64,000 nucleotides of DNA from Reyranella sp. (GCF_017305915.1 NZ_JAFKJN010000006.1:62001-126000), one strand, 5' to 3'; numbered from the stretch's first letter, positions 23,450 through 31,960 are shown. Notes: a model not told the origin generated them from the sequence alone. Program-made: numbers and translations.

Positions 23450-24867
23450 GGAACGACGACATTGCCCTCTGGGACCTGAGCGAGGTCGCCGACGCGATCG
23501 CTGCCAAGCGCATCTCCTCGGTCGAGGCGACCGAAGCCTGCCTCGCGCGCATCAACGTGTGGCAGCCGCGCGTCAATGCCTTCCTGCGCCTCTACAAGGA
23601 CAAGGCGCTGGCGCAGGCCAAGGCGATGGATGCCGAGCTGGCAACCGGCAAGCGGCGCGGTCCTCTGCATGGTGTGCCGATGGCGCACAAGGACATGTAC
23701 TACCGCAAGGGCGAGCTCTCGACCGGCGGCAGCGCCATCCGCAAGGACTGGGTGGCGCCGGTGACCGCGACGACGCTGGAGAAGCTCGATGCCGCCGGCG
23801 TGGTCGAGCTTGGTTTCCTCAACATGGCGGAATTCGCCGCCGGCCCGACAGGCCATAATGTGCATCACGGCCATTGCCGCAATCCGTGGGACCAGAGCCG
23901 AGTCACTGGTGGCAGCTCGAGCGGTTCGGGCGCTTCGGTCGCGGCGCGCCTGGTCTACGGTGCGCTGGGCTCCGACACCGGCGGCTCGATCCGCCTGCCC
24001 GCCGCGGCCTGCGGCGTGGTCGGCATGAAGGCGACCTACGGCCGCGTCAGCCGCGCCGGCGCGGTCGCGCGCTCGTGGAGCCTCGACCATGTCGGGCCGC
24101 TCACCCGCACCATCCGCGACAACGCGCGGATGCTGGCGGCGATCGCCGGTGCCGATCCCAACGATTCGACCACCAGCGAGAAGCCGGTGCCCGACTACGA
24201 GGCCGGGCTCGAGGGCGGCGTTGCGGGTTTGAAGATCGGCCTCGCGCTGCCGAAGGAAGGCCTGGTGCCGCTCGATCCGGCGATCGGTGCCGTGGTGCAG
24301 GCCGCCGCCGACGCGCTCGGCAAGCTCGGCGCCAAGATCACACCGGTCACCTTGCCCGACTTCACCGCGCTCTATCGCGCCGCCGAGGTGATGGTGAAGT
24401 GCGAGGCCGCGGCGATGCACCGGCCGTGGATGGAGAAGACGCCGGAGCTCTACGCCAACCAGGTGCGCACGCGCATGGAGGCGGGCTTCTTCATACCGGC
24501 GACGCAGTACATCGACGCGCTGCGGCTGCGCCCCCACTTCGTGAAGGAGTTCCTGTCGATGTCGATGGAGGGCGTCGACGCGGTGATCCTGCCGGCGATT
24601 CCCTTCCCGCTGCCGACCATCGAGGAGACCGACACCGAGGAGCAGGGCGGCCCTGCCGTCCTGAAGATGGTGGCCGGCTTCACCGGCCTCACCCGCCCCT
24701 TCAATACGCTCGGCGTGCCGGCGCTGTCGGTGCCCTGCGGCTTCGACAGAAACGGTGCGCCGATCGGCCTGCAGCTCGTCGGACGGCCGTTCGACGAGGG
24801 CCTGCTCTATCGCATCGGTCACGCCTACCAGGGCACGACCGACTTCCACACCAAGGTTCCAAGCTGA
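23446..24867 (+). CDS. amidase (amidase signature family)
   Basis: A 473-residue amidase-signature enzyme. The triad is Lys82 (MAHKDMYY), Ser158/159 (TGGSSSGSGAS) and Ser181 (DTGGSIRLPAAACG). Further family blocks are VGMKATYGRVSRAG and DHVGPLTRTIRDN, which are strongly GatA-like. The 4-bp overlap with the GatC-like small protein upstream suggests a two-subunit hydrolase. Since tRNA-amidotransferase GatB is absent, a catabolic amide hydrolase (biuret or carboxybiuret hydrolase-like AtzE organisation) is more likely. The thioesterase two genes upstream is probably on the same transcript. Confidence 0.9.
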   Translation: MRNDDIALWDLSEVADAIAAKRISSVEATEACLARINVWQPRVNAFLRLYKDKALAQAKAMDAELATGKRRGPLHGVPMAHKDMYYRKGELSTGGSAIRKDWVAPVTATTLEKLDAAGVVELGFLNMAEFAAGPTGHNVHHGHCRNPWDQSRVTGGSSSGSGASVAARLVYGALGSDTGGSIRLPAAACGVVGMKATYGRVSRAGAVARSWSLDHVGPLTRTIRDNARMLAAIAGADPNDSTTSEKPVPDYEAGLEGGVAGLKIGLALPKEGLVPLDPAIGAVVQAAADALGKLGAKITPVTLPDFTALYRAAEVMVKCEAAAMHRPWMEKTPELYANQVRTRMEAGFFIPATQYIDALRLRPHFVKEFLSMSMEGVDAVILPAIPFPLPTIEETDTEEQGGPAVLKMVAGFTGLTRPFNTLGVPALSVPCGFDRNGAPIGLQLVGRPFDEGLLYRIGHAYQGTTDFHTKVPS

Positions 24868-24904
24868 ACGAAAGGCTGTGGATAAGCCATCGCGCGCGAG
24901 CCTC

Positions 24905-24973
24905 ATTATGGGCAATGGAACGCGAGTCTCGCCCCCGATTCCTTAGGGAACGCGAGCGGCCATTGCCCATAAT
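24905..24973. repeat. 14-bp inverted repeat enclosing a 10-bp direct repeat
   Basis: ATTATGGGCAATGG (24905-24918) pairs exactly with CCATTGCCCATAAT (24960-24973). The 41-bp interior carries GGAACGCGAG twice (24917-24926 and 24947-24956), the first copy overlapping the left arm. The size and terminal repeats resemble a tiny MITE-like element or a long-loop terminator. No flanking target duplication is obvious. Confidence 0.65.
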
Positions 24974-25125
24974 AGGTGTCTGGCGCGCCTTCGTGCAGAG
25001 TCGCGCGCATGATGATGCTTGCCTTGTATGCGATGCGCCTGAGGCGAAGAAAAACGCGAACCGGGGAATTCGCTCAAAAAAATTTGGGACTCACAGGCCT
25101 CCGATGCCGATGCCACCGGCATCCA

Positions 25126-25153
25126 ACCCGTCCCACACCCCCTTGGGACGGGT
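25126..25153 (-). terminator. hairpin after the aldehyde dehydrogenase gene
   Basis: ACCCGTCCCA (25126-25135) and TGGGACGGGT (25144-25153) form a perfect 10-bp stem with an 8-nt loop. It starts 22 bp downstream of the dehydrogenase stop on the minus strand. No T-run follows in that direction, so this is a candidate only. Confidence 0.5.
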
Positions 25154-25175
25154 GAGACGGGGCGTCGGCGTCTTT

Positions 25176-26660
25176 CTACACGGCCAAATTGACCGTGACG
25201 CTCTTCCTCTGGGTGAAGCTGTCGAGCATGCCTTCGAGGGAGAACTCGCGGCCGATGCCGCTCTGCTTGTAGCCGCCGTACGACATGCCGGGGGTCTGGC
25301 CGCCACCCTGGTTGACCTGCACCCAACCGGATTCGATGGCATGAGCGGCGCGCAGGCCCTTGCCGATATCGTGCGTCCAGATGTAGGCGGCGAGTCCGTA
25401 GTGGCTGTCGTTGGCCATGCGGATCGCCTCGGCCTCGTCGCTCCAGCGGATCGCCACCAGGACCGGCCCGAAGATCTCCTCGCGCGCCAGCCGCCAGTCG
25501 TTCGAGCGGTCGGCGAAAACGGTCGGGATGGCGAAGTAGCCTTCGCTCAGCGGACCGGTCTTCGGCGGCAGGCCGCCGAACACCAACTGGGCGTCGGAAC
25601 GATCGAGGCCGTCCTGCACGTACTTGCAGACCTTGGTGAACTGCTTGTTGTTGATGATGGTGCCGATGTCGGTCGCCTCGTCGAGCGGGTCGCCGATCTT
25701 GAGGCCGGTGGTCTTCTTCTCCAGCTTCTTGAGGAAGCTGTCGAAGATGTCCTCGTGCAGGAACAGGCGCGAGCCTGCGGTGCAGCTCTGGCTCTGCCTG
25801 GTGAAGCGCATGGCGGCGATGATGCCGTCGACCGCCCAGTCCTCGTCGGCGTCGGGATAGACCAGCGACGGGCTCTTGCCACCGAGCTCGAGCGACACCG
25901 GCACGATGCGCTCGGCCGCGGCGCGCATGATCACCTTGCCGACCTCGGTCGAGCCGGTGAAGGAGAGCTTGCGGATCTTCGGATGGTTGGCGATCGCGGC
26001 GCCTGCATCGGCGCCGTAGCCGGTCAGCACGTTCAGCACGCCGGGCGGCAGGAACTGCTGGCAGATGTCGGCCATCATCAGCACGCCGAGCGGGGCGTCC
26101 TCGGCGGCCTTCAGCACCATGACGTTGCCGGCGCACAGGGCGGGCGCGATCTTGAGCGCGCCCAGCATCACCGGCGCGTTCCACGGGATGATGGCGCCGA
26201 CGATGCCAATCGGCTCGCGGCGGGTGTAGGACAGCACGTGCTCGCCGAGCGGCACGGTCTCGCCCTTCAGTTCCGAGGCGAGGCCGCCGAAGTAGCGGAA
26301 GATGTCGGCGGTCATGTTGGCCTCGCCGCGCGCCTGGGTGCGCAGCGCGTTGCCGGTCTCGAGCGCGATGGTGCGCGCGAGCTCTTCGCTGCGCGCCTGG
26401 ATCGCCTCGGCAATCTCGAGCAGCAGCTTGCCGCGCTCGCGCGGCACCACGCTCTTCCAGGCAGGGAAGGCCTTCTCGGCCGCGGCGACGGCGGCATCGA
26501 CGTCGGCCGCCGCGGCGCGCGGCATGTCGGCGATCGGCTTGCGGTTGGCCGGGTTCTCGACGGCGAAGCGCGTGCCGGACGCGCTGTCGACCCATTTGCC
26601 GCCGACCAGCATCCCCTTGGGCTGATAGGTGGCGGGTGTTTTTTCAGCAGTGATCGACAT
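25176..26660 (-). CDS. aldehyde dehydrogenase family protein
   Basis: A 494-residue NAD(P)-dependent aldehyde dehydrogenase. Catalytic residues are Asn161 (IPWNAPVM), Glu258 (LELGGKSPSL) and Cys293 (QSQSCTAGSRLF). FTGSTEVGKVI is the Rossmann-type nucleotide loop. The C-terminal blocks EEIFGPVLVAI and SYGGYKQSGIGREFS are standard. ATG 26660 is preferred (GGAAGAG upstream); the ~100 codons open further upstream are not ALDH-like. Specificity is unknown; similarity in motifs is to betaine/aldehyde-type enzymes. There is no operon partner. Confidence 0.92.
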   Translation of the reverse strand: MSITAEKTPATYQPKGMLVGGKWVDSASGTRFAVENPANRKPIADMPRAAAADVDAAVAAAEKAFPAWKSVVPRERGKLLLEIAEAIQARSEELARTIALETGNALRTQARGEANMTADIFRYFGGLASELKGETVPLGEHVLSYTRREPIGIVGAIIPWNAPVMLGALKIAPALCAGNVMVLKAAEDAPLGVLMMADICQQFLPPGVLNVLTGYGADAGAAIANHPKIRKLSFTGSTEVGKVIMRAAAERIVPVSLELGGKSPSLVYPDADEDWAVDGIIAAMRFTRQSQSCTAGSRLFLHEDIFDSFLKKLEKKTTGLKIGDPLDEATDIGTIINNKQFTKVCKYVQDGLDRSDAQLVFGGLPPKTGPLSEGYFAIPTVFADRSNDWRLAREEIFGPVLVAIRWSDEAEAIRMANDSHYGLAAYIWTHDIGKGLRAAHAIESGWVQVNQGGGQTPGMSYGGYKQSGIGREFSLEGMLDSFTQRKSVTVNLAV

Positions 26661-26839
26661 GTTGCTCTTCCACGCGTTTTGAACCGCGCGGAGTTTGGCG
26701 CTCGCGCGCCGCAGCGACAAGGCCGCGAGTCTGACCTCGCGCGTCGGCTCGTTCGGCAATGTCGCCACAGCAGTCTCCGCAGGCAGCGTGCTTCTTCGGC
26801 CGCTTCCGGCCAACGCCGCGGCGACCTGCGCGTCGGTCT

Positions 26840-27202
26840 TCAGGTCTTGGGCGTGGCCACCGCGGCCAGGCTCTCGGCGCAGGCGCGTGCCACGTCCGAA
26901 TCGGCCGTCTTGCTGCCGGGCATCTGCGCAAAGCCGCTTTTCTCGATGAAATTGCCGCGATCCCACGAGCTGACCTTGCTGAGCTCGACCAGCTTGGCCG
27001 GAGAATCGGCCTGGGCGCGGAAGCGATCGGCGCAGATCGAGGCCAGCGCCACCACGGTGGCGTCGTGCGCGGCCACAGCGGCGCGCTTGTCGGCGCTGCC
27101 GCCGGTGACCCAGCCGCCCCAGCCGAAGCCGATGATGGCGGTCGCGATGGCGCCGATGACCATGCCCTGGATCCAGGGCTTCGTGTTGGTTGGAAGATTC
27201 AT
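26840..27202 (-). CDS. hypothetical membrane-anchored protein
   Basis: A 120-residue protein with one N-terminal membrane helix (IQGMVIGAIATAIIGFGWGG) and a soluble domain presumably on the periplasmic side: AAVAAHDATVVALASICADR, AKLVELSKVSSWDRGNFIEK and DSDVARACAESLAAVATPKT. The two Cys could pair. The start ATG 27202 has AAGGAC upstream. I recognise it only as a conserved hypothetical type found in rhizobia-like genomes. It stands alone between the aldehyde dehydrogenase and the transglutaminase. Confidence 0.65.
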   Translation of the reverse strand: MNLPTNTKPWIQGMVIGAIATAIIGFGWGGWVTGGSADKRAAVAAHDATVVALASICADRFRAQADSPAKLVELSKVSSWDRGNFIEKSGFAQMPGSKTADSDVARACAESLAAVATPKT

Positions 27203-27321
27203 GATTGTCCTTTCGGCCGGCACCGCGGCCAGCCTCAAACAGGCCCTACGCGACAGCGCGCAGCCGACGATCGACAGGATCGGAAAAGGGAACGGGATGG
27301 GCTGTACGAGCCCTGTCCTTC

Positions 27322-27360
27322 ATGCGTGTACCTCGCACCTTCGGGCGGGTGCACACGCAT
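27322..27360. terminator. imperfect long hairpin, possible terminator
   Basis: ATGCGTGT (27322-27329) pairs with ACACGCAT (27353-27360), and inside it GCACC (27335-27339) pairs with GGTGC (27348-27352), leaving a 5-nt bulge on one side. It lies between the stop of the transglutaminase gene and the start of the small membrane protein on the minus strand. No T-tract is present. Confidence 0.35.
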
Positions 27361-27437
27361 CTCTCTCAGCCATCGCGACCGGAAAATTCCTTGCCGATGG
27401 TGAAGCAGGTGTACACGGCGGCATCGACCGCGTCGAC

Positions 27438-28289
27438 TCACGAAGTGACGGAGACGTCGACCCACAGGCCCTGGAAGGCGTCGGTCATGCCGGTGAAGCT
27501 GCCCACCACGGGCATCACTTGATGGATGCCTCGTCCGACGGCGACGGGGATCAGGTTGAAACCGCCGACGCCGCGGTTGGTCGGATCGAAGGTGATCCAG
27601 CCGGCGCCCGGCACGAAGACTTCCGCCCAGGCATGCGTGGTGCCCGCTTCCTGCTCGCGCTCCGGATTGTACAGATAACCCGACACGATGCGGCCGCCGA
27701 AGCCCAGGCCGCGCGCCGCTTCCACGAACAGGACCGCGAAGTCGCGGCACGAGCCCCAACCGCGATCGAGCGTCTCGAGCGGCGACTGCGTGCCTTCGTC
27801 CTCGCGACTCTGGTAGCGGACCCAGGCGATGATCCCGGCGCTCAGGTCCTTGAGCAACGACAGCGTGTCGGTCGGCCGGCTGCGCACGAACGCCTCGGCC
27901 CACTGGCGCAGCCGGCCCGTCGGATCGGGGTATTGCTGGAGAGCAAGCGCGCCCAAATCGGCGCGATCGTCGGACTGGTAGGGGAACGGATAGGAGATGG
28001 CGGAGGCCGCCACCTCGAACACCGGCCATGCCGTCGCGTCGAGCTCCAGTTCGACCACGCTGTCGACCACGAGATGATCGGTCGTGCCGGCGAACGTCGC
28101 GGTGGCAACGGCATTGCCGAAGACATCGTGCGCCCAGGTGACGACCGCCTCGGGCAGCACGATCAACTCGCTGGAGATCAGGCGGAGGTCGCGGCTCTCC
28201 CGTGGGCGCAGCATCAGCCGGTGAGCGTCCAGCTTGACCGGCCTGTTGTATCGGTACGTCGTCTTGTGACGGATCGTCAGCACGATCAA
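27438..28289 (-). CDS. transglutaminase-like cysteine protease family protein
   Basis: A 283-residue protein with an N-terminal bacterial transglutaminase-like beta domain (VLTIRHKTTYRYNRPVKLDA) and the papain-fold core. The triad is Cys181 (DRGWGSCRDFAVLF), His219 (GTTHAWAEVFVPG) and Asp235 (WITFDPTN). Members with this layout are cytosolic and likely act as peptidases or isopeptidases; they commonly cluster with alpha-E and circularly permuted ATP-grasp genes, none of which is here. TTG 28289 is the best start, with GGAG six bases upstream; a GTG at 28283 is possible. Confidence 0.88.
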   Translation of the reverse strand: MIVLTIRHKTTYRYNRPVKLDAHRLMLRPRESRDLRLISSELIVLPEAVVTWAHDVFGNAVATATFAGTTDHLVVDSVVELELDATAWPVFEVAASAISYPFPYQSDDRADLGALALQQYPDPTGRLRQWAEAFVRSRPTDTLSLLKDLSAGIIAWVRYQSREDEGTQSPLETLDRGWGSCRDFAVLFVEAARGLGFGGRIVSGYLYNPEREQEAGTTHAWAEVFVPGAGWITFDPTNRGVGGFNLIPVAVGRGIHQVMPVVGSFTGMTDAFQGLWVDVSVTS

Positions 28290-28367
28290 CGGATGCTCCA
28301 GCGGGGCGAGAGGGTCTCCACCCGCCCCGCTGTCGTTACGCTGCTTTGCCGGCTCCCGCCAGCCGCA

Positions 28368-28919
28368 CTACGCCGCCTGGGCCAGCGCCGGCATCAGCGC
28401 CTCTTCGGCCGCCAGCGTGCGCGCCGCCGCATGTACCGTCGCCGCGATCCGGATGCCCGCCTGGATCTGCTCGGCCGACAGGCCGTGGTCGCGCAGCACC
28501 TTCTCGTGGCTCTCGAGGCACATGCCGCAGCCGTTGACCGCCGAGACGACCAGCGACCACAGCTCGAAGTCGACCTTGTCGACGCCGGGCTTGGCCATTG
28601 CCGTCATGCGCAGCTTGGCCGGCAACGTCTTGTAATCGTCGGCATGCACCAGGTGCACGAAGCGATAGTAGATGTTGTTCATCGCCATCAGCGTCGCCGC
28701 GATCTTGACCGCGTTCAGCGCCTCCGGCGTGAGCTCGCCCGCGAACGCATCGACGACGGCTCGCGTCGTGGCTGCGTGGTTGGCCGCCAGCGCGGCAGCG
28801 ATGAAGCTGCCGGCCTTCTGCTGCGGGCTGAGGAGCTGCTCGGACGCCAGGCTCGAGAGGTTGAGCTTGCAGTCGCGCGCGTAGTCCGGCAGCCGGTCCT
28901 TCAGGGTGTCGATCGACAT
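28368..28919 (-). CDS. ahpD: alkyl hydroperoxide reductase AhpD
   Basis: A 183-residue AhpD-type disulfide reductase with the catalytic Cys131-x-x-Cys134 and His138 in [12 protein letters not shown], and Glu119 (VDFEL) as the proton-relay acid, matching the set known from the mycobacterial enzyme. AhpD re-reduces AhpC and passes electrons from lipoyl-dependent carriers. The length is usual for the family. It follows ahpC by 2 bp and so is co-transcribed with it from the promoter upstream of 29461. Confident call. Confidence 0.95.
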   Translation of the reverse strand: MSIDTLKDRLPDYARDCKLNLSSLASEQLLSPQQKAGSFIAAALAANHAATTRAVVDAFAGELTPEALNAVKIAATLMAMNNIYYRFVHLVHADDYKTLPAKLRMTAMAKPGVDKVDFELWSLVVSAVNGCGMCLESHEKVLRDHGLSAEQIQAGIRIAATVHAAARTLAAEEALMPALAQAA

Positions 28920-28921
28920 GA

Positions 28922-29461
28922 TCAGGCTGCCTTCAGGACCTCTTTGCCCTTCTGCCAGTTGCAGGGGCAAAGCTCGTCGGTCTGCAGCGCATCGAGCACG
29001 CGCAGCACTTCCTGCGGATTGCGGCCGACCGAGAGGTCGTTCACCGACACGAAGCGAATGATGCCCTCGGGATCGACGATGAAGGTGGCGCGCAGGCACA
29101 CGCCCTCGGCCTTGTCGAGGATGCCGAGCGCGGTCGACAGCTCGCGCTTGAGGTCGGCCAGCATCGGGAACGGCAGCGCCTTCAGGTCGGCGTGGTTCTG
29201 GCGCCACGCGAGATGAACGAACTCGCTGTCGGTCGAGACGCCGTAGACGACCGCGTCGCGCTCGTTGAACTCCTTGTTGAGCTTGCCGAAGGCGGCAATC
29301 TCGGTCGGGCAGACGAAGGTGAAGTCCTTCGGCCAGAAGAACACGACCTTCCACTGGCCCTCGTCGGTCTTGTCGTTGATCGGCTTGAAGGCCGTCTTGG
29401 GGTCGATGCTCACCACGGCCTTGAGGTCGAAAGCCGGGAACTTGTCGCCAATCGTCAGCAT
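28922..29461 (-). CDS. ahpC: peroxiredoxin AhpC
   Basis: A 179-residue 2-Cys-type peroxiredoxin that reduces H2O2, organic peroxides and peroxynitrite. The peroxidatic Cys51 is in [13 protein letters not shown]; the C-terminal pair Cys165/Cys167 ([12 protein letters not shown]) would resolve the sulfenic acid. [19 protein letters not shown] sequence ([14 protein letters not shown]) and [20 protein letters not shown] are conserved. The AhpC/AhpD pairing and the CPC end resemble the actinobacterial/alphaproteobacterial AhpC-AhpD system without AhpF. A perfect Irr/Fur-like palindrome overlaps its promoter, implying peroxide- or iron-responsive control. Confidence 0.96.
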   Translation of the reverse strand: MLTIGDKFPAFDLKAVVSIDPKTAFKPINDKTDEGQWKVVFFWPKDFTFVCPTEIAAFGKLNKEFNERDAVVYGVSTDSEFVHLAWRQNHADLKALPFPMLADLKRELSTALGILDKAEGVCLRATFIVDPEGIIRFVSVNDLSVGRNPQEVLRVLDALQTDELCPCNWQKGKEVLKAA

Positions 29462-29480
29462 GAAACGCTCCAGAACACTG

Positions 29481-29497
29481 TTTAGAACGTTTCTAAA
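29481..29497. promoter_or_regulatory. Irr/Fur-family operator (ICE-like box)
   Basis: TTTAGAA-CGT-TTCTAAA is a perfect 7-bp inverted repeat with a 3-bp spacer. It matches the ICE motif TTTAGAA-N3-TTCTAAA that I know for the alphaproteobacterial Fur-family regulator Irr. It lies 20 nt upstream of the ahpC start and touches the -10 element, so bound protein would block transcription. Confidence 0.7.
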
Positions 29498-29523
29498 TAT
29501 AGAAGCCTCAGGCTGGATTGCAA
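29496..29523 (-). promoter_or_regulatory. sigma70-type promoter of ahpCD
   Basis: On the minus strand, TTGCAA (-35; 29518-29523) and TATATT (-10; 29496-29501) are separated by 16 bp. The predicted start falls inside the Irr-like palindrome, giving a short leader before ATG 29461. Confidence 0.6.
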
Positions 29524-29553
29524 GTCATTCGCAATATCTGGTCAAGAACCAAT

Positions 29554-29985
29554 TCAACCCTTCGATTTGCGGGTCTTTTTCTTCTTCGCAGTCAATTCGC
29601 CGTACCTCATGCCCTCGAGCTTGATGCCGTCGGGATCGAGGAAGAACACCGCGTAGTAGTCCTCGTAGTACTCGTCGGCCGGGTCGACGATCTTCACCTT
29701 CTCCTTCTCGAGGAAGGCCTGCAGCGCATCGACATCCTTTCGATTGCGCAGCTGGAACGCATAATGATGCAGGCCGACATCGCCGATCTTGTAGGCCTTG
29801 CGGCCCTCGGCCTCGGCGATCCAGTAGCGGGTCTTGCCGTTGGTCCAGCCGATCGTGCTGCCGTAGTCCTCCGAGATCTCGAAGCCCAGGAACCCGAACA
29901 GCTTCGAATAGAAGGCCTTGGACTTCGCGTAGTCCCTGACCCTGATGGAGATGTGGTCAATGCCGACGACCTTCGAAACGGGCAT
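29554..29985 (-). CDS. VOC family protein (glyoxalase/dioxygenase fold)
   Basis: A 143-residue vicinal-oxygen-chelate protein. The pattern VVGIDHISIRVRDYAKSKAF gives the first metal His; GLHHYAFQLRNRKDVDALQ supplies His near the second module, and DYYAVFFLDPDGIKLEGMRY the Glu ligand. A lysine-rich tail (AKKKKTRKSKG) is unusual and may bind nucleic acid or simply be a flexible end. AGGAGG precedes ATG 29985. The substrate is not deducible. It is divergent from the LLM oxidoreductase. Confidence 0.88.
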   Translation of the reverse strand: MPVSKVVGIDHISIRVRDYAKSKAFYSKLFGFLGFEISEDYGSTIGWTNGKTRYWIAEAEGRKAYKIGDVGLHHYAFQLRNRKDVDALQAFLEKEKVKIVDPADEYYEDYYAVFFLDPDGIKLEGMRYGELTAKKKKTRKSKG

Positions 29986-30043
29986 GGCTTCCTCCTCTTG
30001 CCGTTAGTTGGACAACCGACACCGACTCCCTAAGTTGCGTCCG

Positions 30044-31036
30044 ATGCGTCTTTCCGTCCTCGACCAGTCCGTCGCCATCGCCGGCCGCCCGCACGAACAA
30101 TCGATCCGCAACACCGTGGCGCTCGCAAAACATTGCGAGACCTTGGGCTACGAGCGGTTCTGGGTATCGGAGCACCACAACCACCCGACCATCGTCGGCA
30201 CCGCGCCGGAGATCGTGATGGCCGCGATCGCCGCCACCACCGAGCGCATCCGCATCGGCAGCGCCGGCATCATGCTCCCGCACTACTCGGCCTTCAAAGT
30301 CGCCGAAGTGTTCCGCGTGCTCGATGCGCTGGCGCCCGGCCGAATCGACATGGGGTTGGGCCGCGCGCCGGGCTCCGACGGCCTCACGGCCTATGCCCTC
30401 AATCCGCTCGCCAACGAACGACCCGAGCACTTCCCTTCCGACATCCGCGACCTGATGGCCTGGGTGCACGACGAGCCGCTGGTCGAGGGCCATCCCTTCG
30501 CCCAGGTGAAGGCCTATCCCAACGGCCCGACCGCGCCCGAGATCTGGATCCTCGGCAGCTCCGACTACGGCGCGCAGGTCGCGGCCCTGTTCGGCCTGCC
30601 CTACTGCTACGCCTGGTTCTTCAGCGACGGCAAAGGCGGCGAGCGCGCGATCGAGCTCTACAAGCGCACCTACCGGCCGAGCGAACGCCATCCGACGCCG
30701 CGCGCGGGCCTCTGTGTCTGGGCGCTCGCCGCGCCCAGCATGGCGGAGGCGCAGCACCACCTCACCTCGCGCGTGCTCTCTCGCATCAACCGCGACCGCG
30801 GCATCCTCGGGCCGCTGGCGTCACCTGACGATGCGGCCAAGGTGCTGGCGACCGCTGACCCGGCGCGCATCGAGAAGATCCGCACCGATTCCTTCGTCGG
30901 CACCGGGCAACAGGTGATGGACCGCATCGTCGAGCTCAAGGATCGCGTCGGCGTCGACGAGATGGCGGTCGTCACCTGGACCTTCGACGAGCAGGTCCGC
31001 CGCCAGAGCTACAGCGAGCTCGCCAAGGCCTTCTGA
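30044..31036 (+). CDS. LLM class flavin-dependent oxidoreductase (MsnO8-like)
   Basis: A 330-residue luciferase-like monooxygenase. It starts MRLSVLDQSVAIAGRPHEQS and continues YERFWVSEHHNHPTIVGTAP, the standard flavin/substrate region of this family. RIRIGSAGIMLPHYSAFKVA and GRIDMGLGRAPGSDGLTAYA are diagnostic of the MsnO8-type LLM subgroup. It should use reduced flavin or F420 on an unknown substrate. ATG 30044 is chosen because it opens the first TIM-barrel strand; an upstream TTG at 30008 adds non-family residues. Its stop abuts the HNH gene's stop, convergent. Confidence 0.92.
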   Translation: MRLSVLDQSVAIAGRPHEQSIRNTVALAKHCETLGYERFWVSEHHNHPTIVGTAPEIVMAAIAATTERIRIGSAGIMLPHYSAFKVAEVFRVLDALAPGRIDMGLGRAPGSDGLTAYALNPLANERPEHFPSDIRDLMAWVHDEPLVEGHPFAQVKAYPNGPTAPEIWILGSSDYGAQVAALFGLPYCYAWFFSDGKGGERAIELYKRTYRPSERHPTPRAGLCVWALAAPSMAEAQHHLTSRVLSRINRDRGILGPLASPDDAAKVLATADPARIEKIRTDSFVGTGQQVMDRIVELKDRVGVDEMAVVTWTFDEQVRRQSYSELAKAF

Positions 31037-31945
31037 TCAGCCGAGGAACGTCGCGCGATGCTGCCGGATGTATTGCGGTCGTGGCCAGAGAGCCTGGTTC
31101 TTCGGCAGGCGAATGCGCTGTAGCTGTTGCTCGAACAGCGATCGCAATTCACCCGGCACGCGGTTGTGCGAGACGAGCAAGCCGTAGTCGTCGGTGAGCG
31201 AGATCAGATGACGATCGAACAGCCAATGAACGGTCGCTGACAAGGCCAGCCCGTTTTGCACCACATCGGGTCCTCCCGATGCGACGGACCAGATGTGGGC
31301 AGCCTGCGCTTCGGCCTTGCCGCCACCATTGACCATCCGCAAGCCCGTAATGGCGCAAGTATTGTCGTAGGCCTCGCAAACCTGCCGCCGGAAACTGGCG
31401 TCACGAATCTTTCGATTCATCAGGATTTGGACGACACGCCTCTCCTGCTCCTCCTCGGACGCATTCACCAGTGCCAGGGTTTCAGGGTCCGCGTGCGCGG
31501 CATCCAACTCCAGCCGAACGGCATTGGACGGATCGAGCGTCTTCTCCAAGCCATCGCGAACGATTTCGCCGAACTCGATCTCGGAGATCGTCCGAACGGA
31601 ATGCCCCTGCAGAGTGCGGCCGATCAGGGACCGCTTGGCGACGAAATTGAGCCGGTCCTCATAGAACCCTGTCGCCCGCTCCAGCGGAACGATCTCGTCG
31701 AACGGCAAGAAGTCCGTCATCCGGGCATACGAATGCCCGGGCAGGTCGGGATCGGGATCGAGGCTGACGACGCGCGCCGCCGCAAAGTAGCCGATCTTGC
31801 CGCCACCGCGGCGGGGTGCCCGGTAGACGATCCAGTCCCCTATCGCCTTCCGCGCCCCATCCAGGTAGCGGTCGGGAAAGTGGTATCGGGTCTGAATCTC
31901 ATCGTCGTATCCAGACCCCGGCCGGGTATCAAAAACAGCCTTCAT
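31037..31945 (-). CDS. HNH endonuclease with N-terminal PUA/EVE-like region
   Basis: A 302-residue predicted nuclease. Residues ~1-90 (DEIQTRYHFPDRYLDGARKA, IGDWIVYRAPRRGGGKIGYF) look like a reader domain of the PUA/EVE or SRA-like type. Residues ~185-255 are an HNH_2 motif: Cys197 (NTCAITGLR), His217 (QAAHIWSVASGG), Asn231 (VQNGLALSA) and His240 (HWLFDRHL). Such fusions resemble modification-dependent restriction enzymes, so a defence role against modified phage DNA is plausible but inferred. It follows, by 15 bp, a 193-residue protein of unknown function on the same strand. Confidence 0.8.
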   Translation of the reverse strand: MKAVFDTRPGSGYDDEIQTRYHFPDRYLDGARKAIGDWIVYRAPRRGGGKIGYFAAARVVSLDPDPDLPGHSYARMTDFLPFDEIVPLERATGFYEDRLNFVAKRSLIGRTLQGHSVRTISEIEFGEIVRDGLEKTLDPSNAVRLELDAAHADPETLALVNASEEEQERRVVQILMNRKIRDASFRRQVCEAYDNTCAITGLRMVNGGGKAEAQAAHIWSVASGGPDVVQNGLALSATVHWLFDRHLISLTDDYGLLVSHNRVPGELRSLFEQQLQRIRLPKNQALWPRPQYIRQHRATFLG

Positions 31946-31960
31946 CCAGGGCGCGAGCCG

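Larger units (their letters stand above)
24868..25175. other. 308-bp intergenic region with inverted and direct repeats
   Basis: No ORF with family features is seen. The left half holds an inverted repeat with an internal direct repeat (24905-24973). The middle is A-rich (CTCAAAAAAATTTGGG at 25074-25088), out of character with the GC-rich surroundings. The right part holds a 10-bp hairpin (25126-25153) after the aldehyde dehydrogenase stop. The region separates two convergent genes. Confidence 0.6.

Noticed and set aside
24868..25175. An insertion sequence
   Set aside because: The inverted repeat is only 69 bp overall and no transposase ORF or remnant is present.
27322..27360. A tRNA or structured RNA
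   Set aside because: There is a single hairpin with a bulge but no cloverleaf, T-loop or CCA-like end.
23874..29216. 1780-codon open frame on the plus strand
   Set aside because: It runs through an amidase, an aldehyde dehydrogenase, AhpC/AhpD and others in the wrong frame or strand. Its Arg/Ala/Gly/His-rich composition is the usual artefact of GC-rich DNA.
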